From Alphaproteobacteria bacterium (GTDB lineage: Bacteria > Pseudomonadota > Alphaproteobacteria > Rs-D84), in NCBI GenBank assembly GCA_029051085.1, contig JAIDLK010000006.1:1-14710 (forward strand): a stretch of 14,710 bases of DNA. Reading direction: 5' to 3'. Positions 14,114 through 14,710 of the stretch are shown here, one piece after another. Positions within the stretch are counted from its first letter, which is position 1. Each line of letters opens with the position of its first letter. The position numbers were made by a program, and so were the translations under genes. The notes under the pieces are model-generated. The model was given only the letters and a program-made list of their open reading frames with translations, made no database searches and was not told the DNA's origin.

Positions 14114-14710
14114 ATGAAACTAGGCAAACATATTTTCGGGGTTGGTGCCATGACCGGCATCAGCCGTATATTCGGCTTTATTCGCGACATGCTGATTGCA
14201 CGCGTGCTGGGGGCGGGACGACTGTCTGATATATTTCTGGCGGCGTTCAAGCTGCCGAATCTGTTTCGCGACCTGTTGGGCGAAGGCGCACTGTCATCCA
14301 TATTTATACCAATGTATGCAGACTCCAAAAAAGATGAAGGGTTTGCAAAGAATGTTTTCTCGTGGCTGGCGCTTAGCCTGCTTGGGATTGCCCTGTTGTT
14401 TGAAATCTTTATGCCACTGGTCATATGGATTCTGGCACCGGGGTTTGATGCGGACCCGGGAAAAATGGAGCTTACCGTTACCATCTCGCGGATTATGTTC
14501 GTATATGTAATATTTGTTTGCGTATCGGCATTCCTGTCGGCGGTACTGAACGCCTTTTCACGGTTTTTGCTGGCCGCATTTATGCCGGTGCTGCTTAACA
14601 TCATGCTGATTTGCGCATTACTGTTAAGCGCGTTTTATGCCCCCGGGACAGTTCTGTACATTATGGCGGGAACGGTCGTTTTGTCGGGCCTGATTCAGGT
14701 GGCTGTATTA
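14114..14710 (+). CDS. murJ: Lipid II flippase MurJ (N-terminal part, runs off window)
   Basis: MOP-superfamily membrane transporter that moves lipid II across the inner membrane for peptidoglycan synthesis. 199 of an expected 510-540 residues are visible, covering about the first five or six transmembrane helices. The N-terminus aligns without gaps to family members: Arg18 and Arg24 in ISRIFGFIRD, Asp39 in LSDIF, Arg52 in LFRDLLGEGALSSIFIP. These are the charged residues of the central cavity reported essential in E. coli MurJ. The ATG at 14114 gives the canonical start, although an internal ATG at 14150 has a GGGG upstream; alignment favours the former. Divergent from bamD across 52 bases. 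Confidence 0.96.
   Translation, partial: MKLGKHIFGVGAMTGISRIFGFIRDMLIARVLGAGRLSDIFLAAFKLPNLFRDLLGEGALSSIFIPMYADSKKDEGFAKNVFSWLALSLLGIALLFEIFMPLVIWILAPGFDADPGKMELTVTISRIMFVYVIFVCVSAFLSAVLNAFSRFLLAAFMPVLLNIMLICALLLSAFYAPGTVLYIMAGTVVLSGLIQVAVL

Noticed and set aside
14083..14604. Minus-strand open frame of 173 codons
   Set aside because: It is antisense to murJ, which has clear family residues. The frame's product has low-complexity Ser/Asn/Arg composition.

Overview
The window is a dense chromosomal segment from a Gram-negative bacterium. It carries core housekeeping genes: alaS end, rnj, csp, lysS, tRNA-Gly, tgt, queA, era, bamD and murJ start. BamD with a lipobox shows an outer membrane. RNase J, the gene set and an Era P-loop reading GPTNAGKST fit an Alphaproteobacterium, probably an uncultured lineage, but that placement is inference. 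I see no transposase, integrase, CRISPR array or rRNA.

Layout. Plus strand, 1-2984: the 3' end of alaS, which stops right after the editing domain and is closed by a terminator; a 254-base gap holding a promoter and a long hairpin leader; rnj (RNase J) with its terminator; and a small exported protein built from phage-tail-fibre-like sequence, with a bidirectional terminator. Minus strand, 3026-13264: a cold-shock-domain protein with an arginine-rich tail; an operon of lysS (class II LysRS) and a 472-residue protein that looks like a divergent RelA/SpoT-type domain; tRNA-Gly(GCC) with its terminator, overlapped by the lysS promoter; a small membrane coiled-coil protein; then a tight operon read as era, a membrane protein, queA, a coiled-coil protein, an M16 zinc protease, tgt and a two-TM coiled-coil protein with a CxxC knuckle. 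Next is bamD with its own terminator, and divergently murJ, which runs off the right edge and looks leaderless.

Together the genes cover tRNA charging and modification (alaS, lysS, tRNA-Gly, queA, tgt), RNA turnover and ribosome assembly (rnj, csp, era), and envelope building (bamD, murJ, several uncharacterised membrane proteins). queA and tgt catalyse consecutive parts of queuosine formation. The least ordinary points are the AlaRS without a C-Ala domain, the structured rnj leader, the lysS-linked RelA/SpoT-like protein, the A73 discriminator of tRNA-Gly, the exported tail-fibre-like protein, and the uncharacterised coiled-coil and membrane proteins inserted in the era/queuosine operon.
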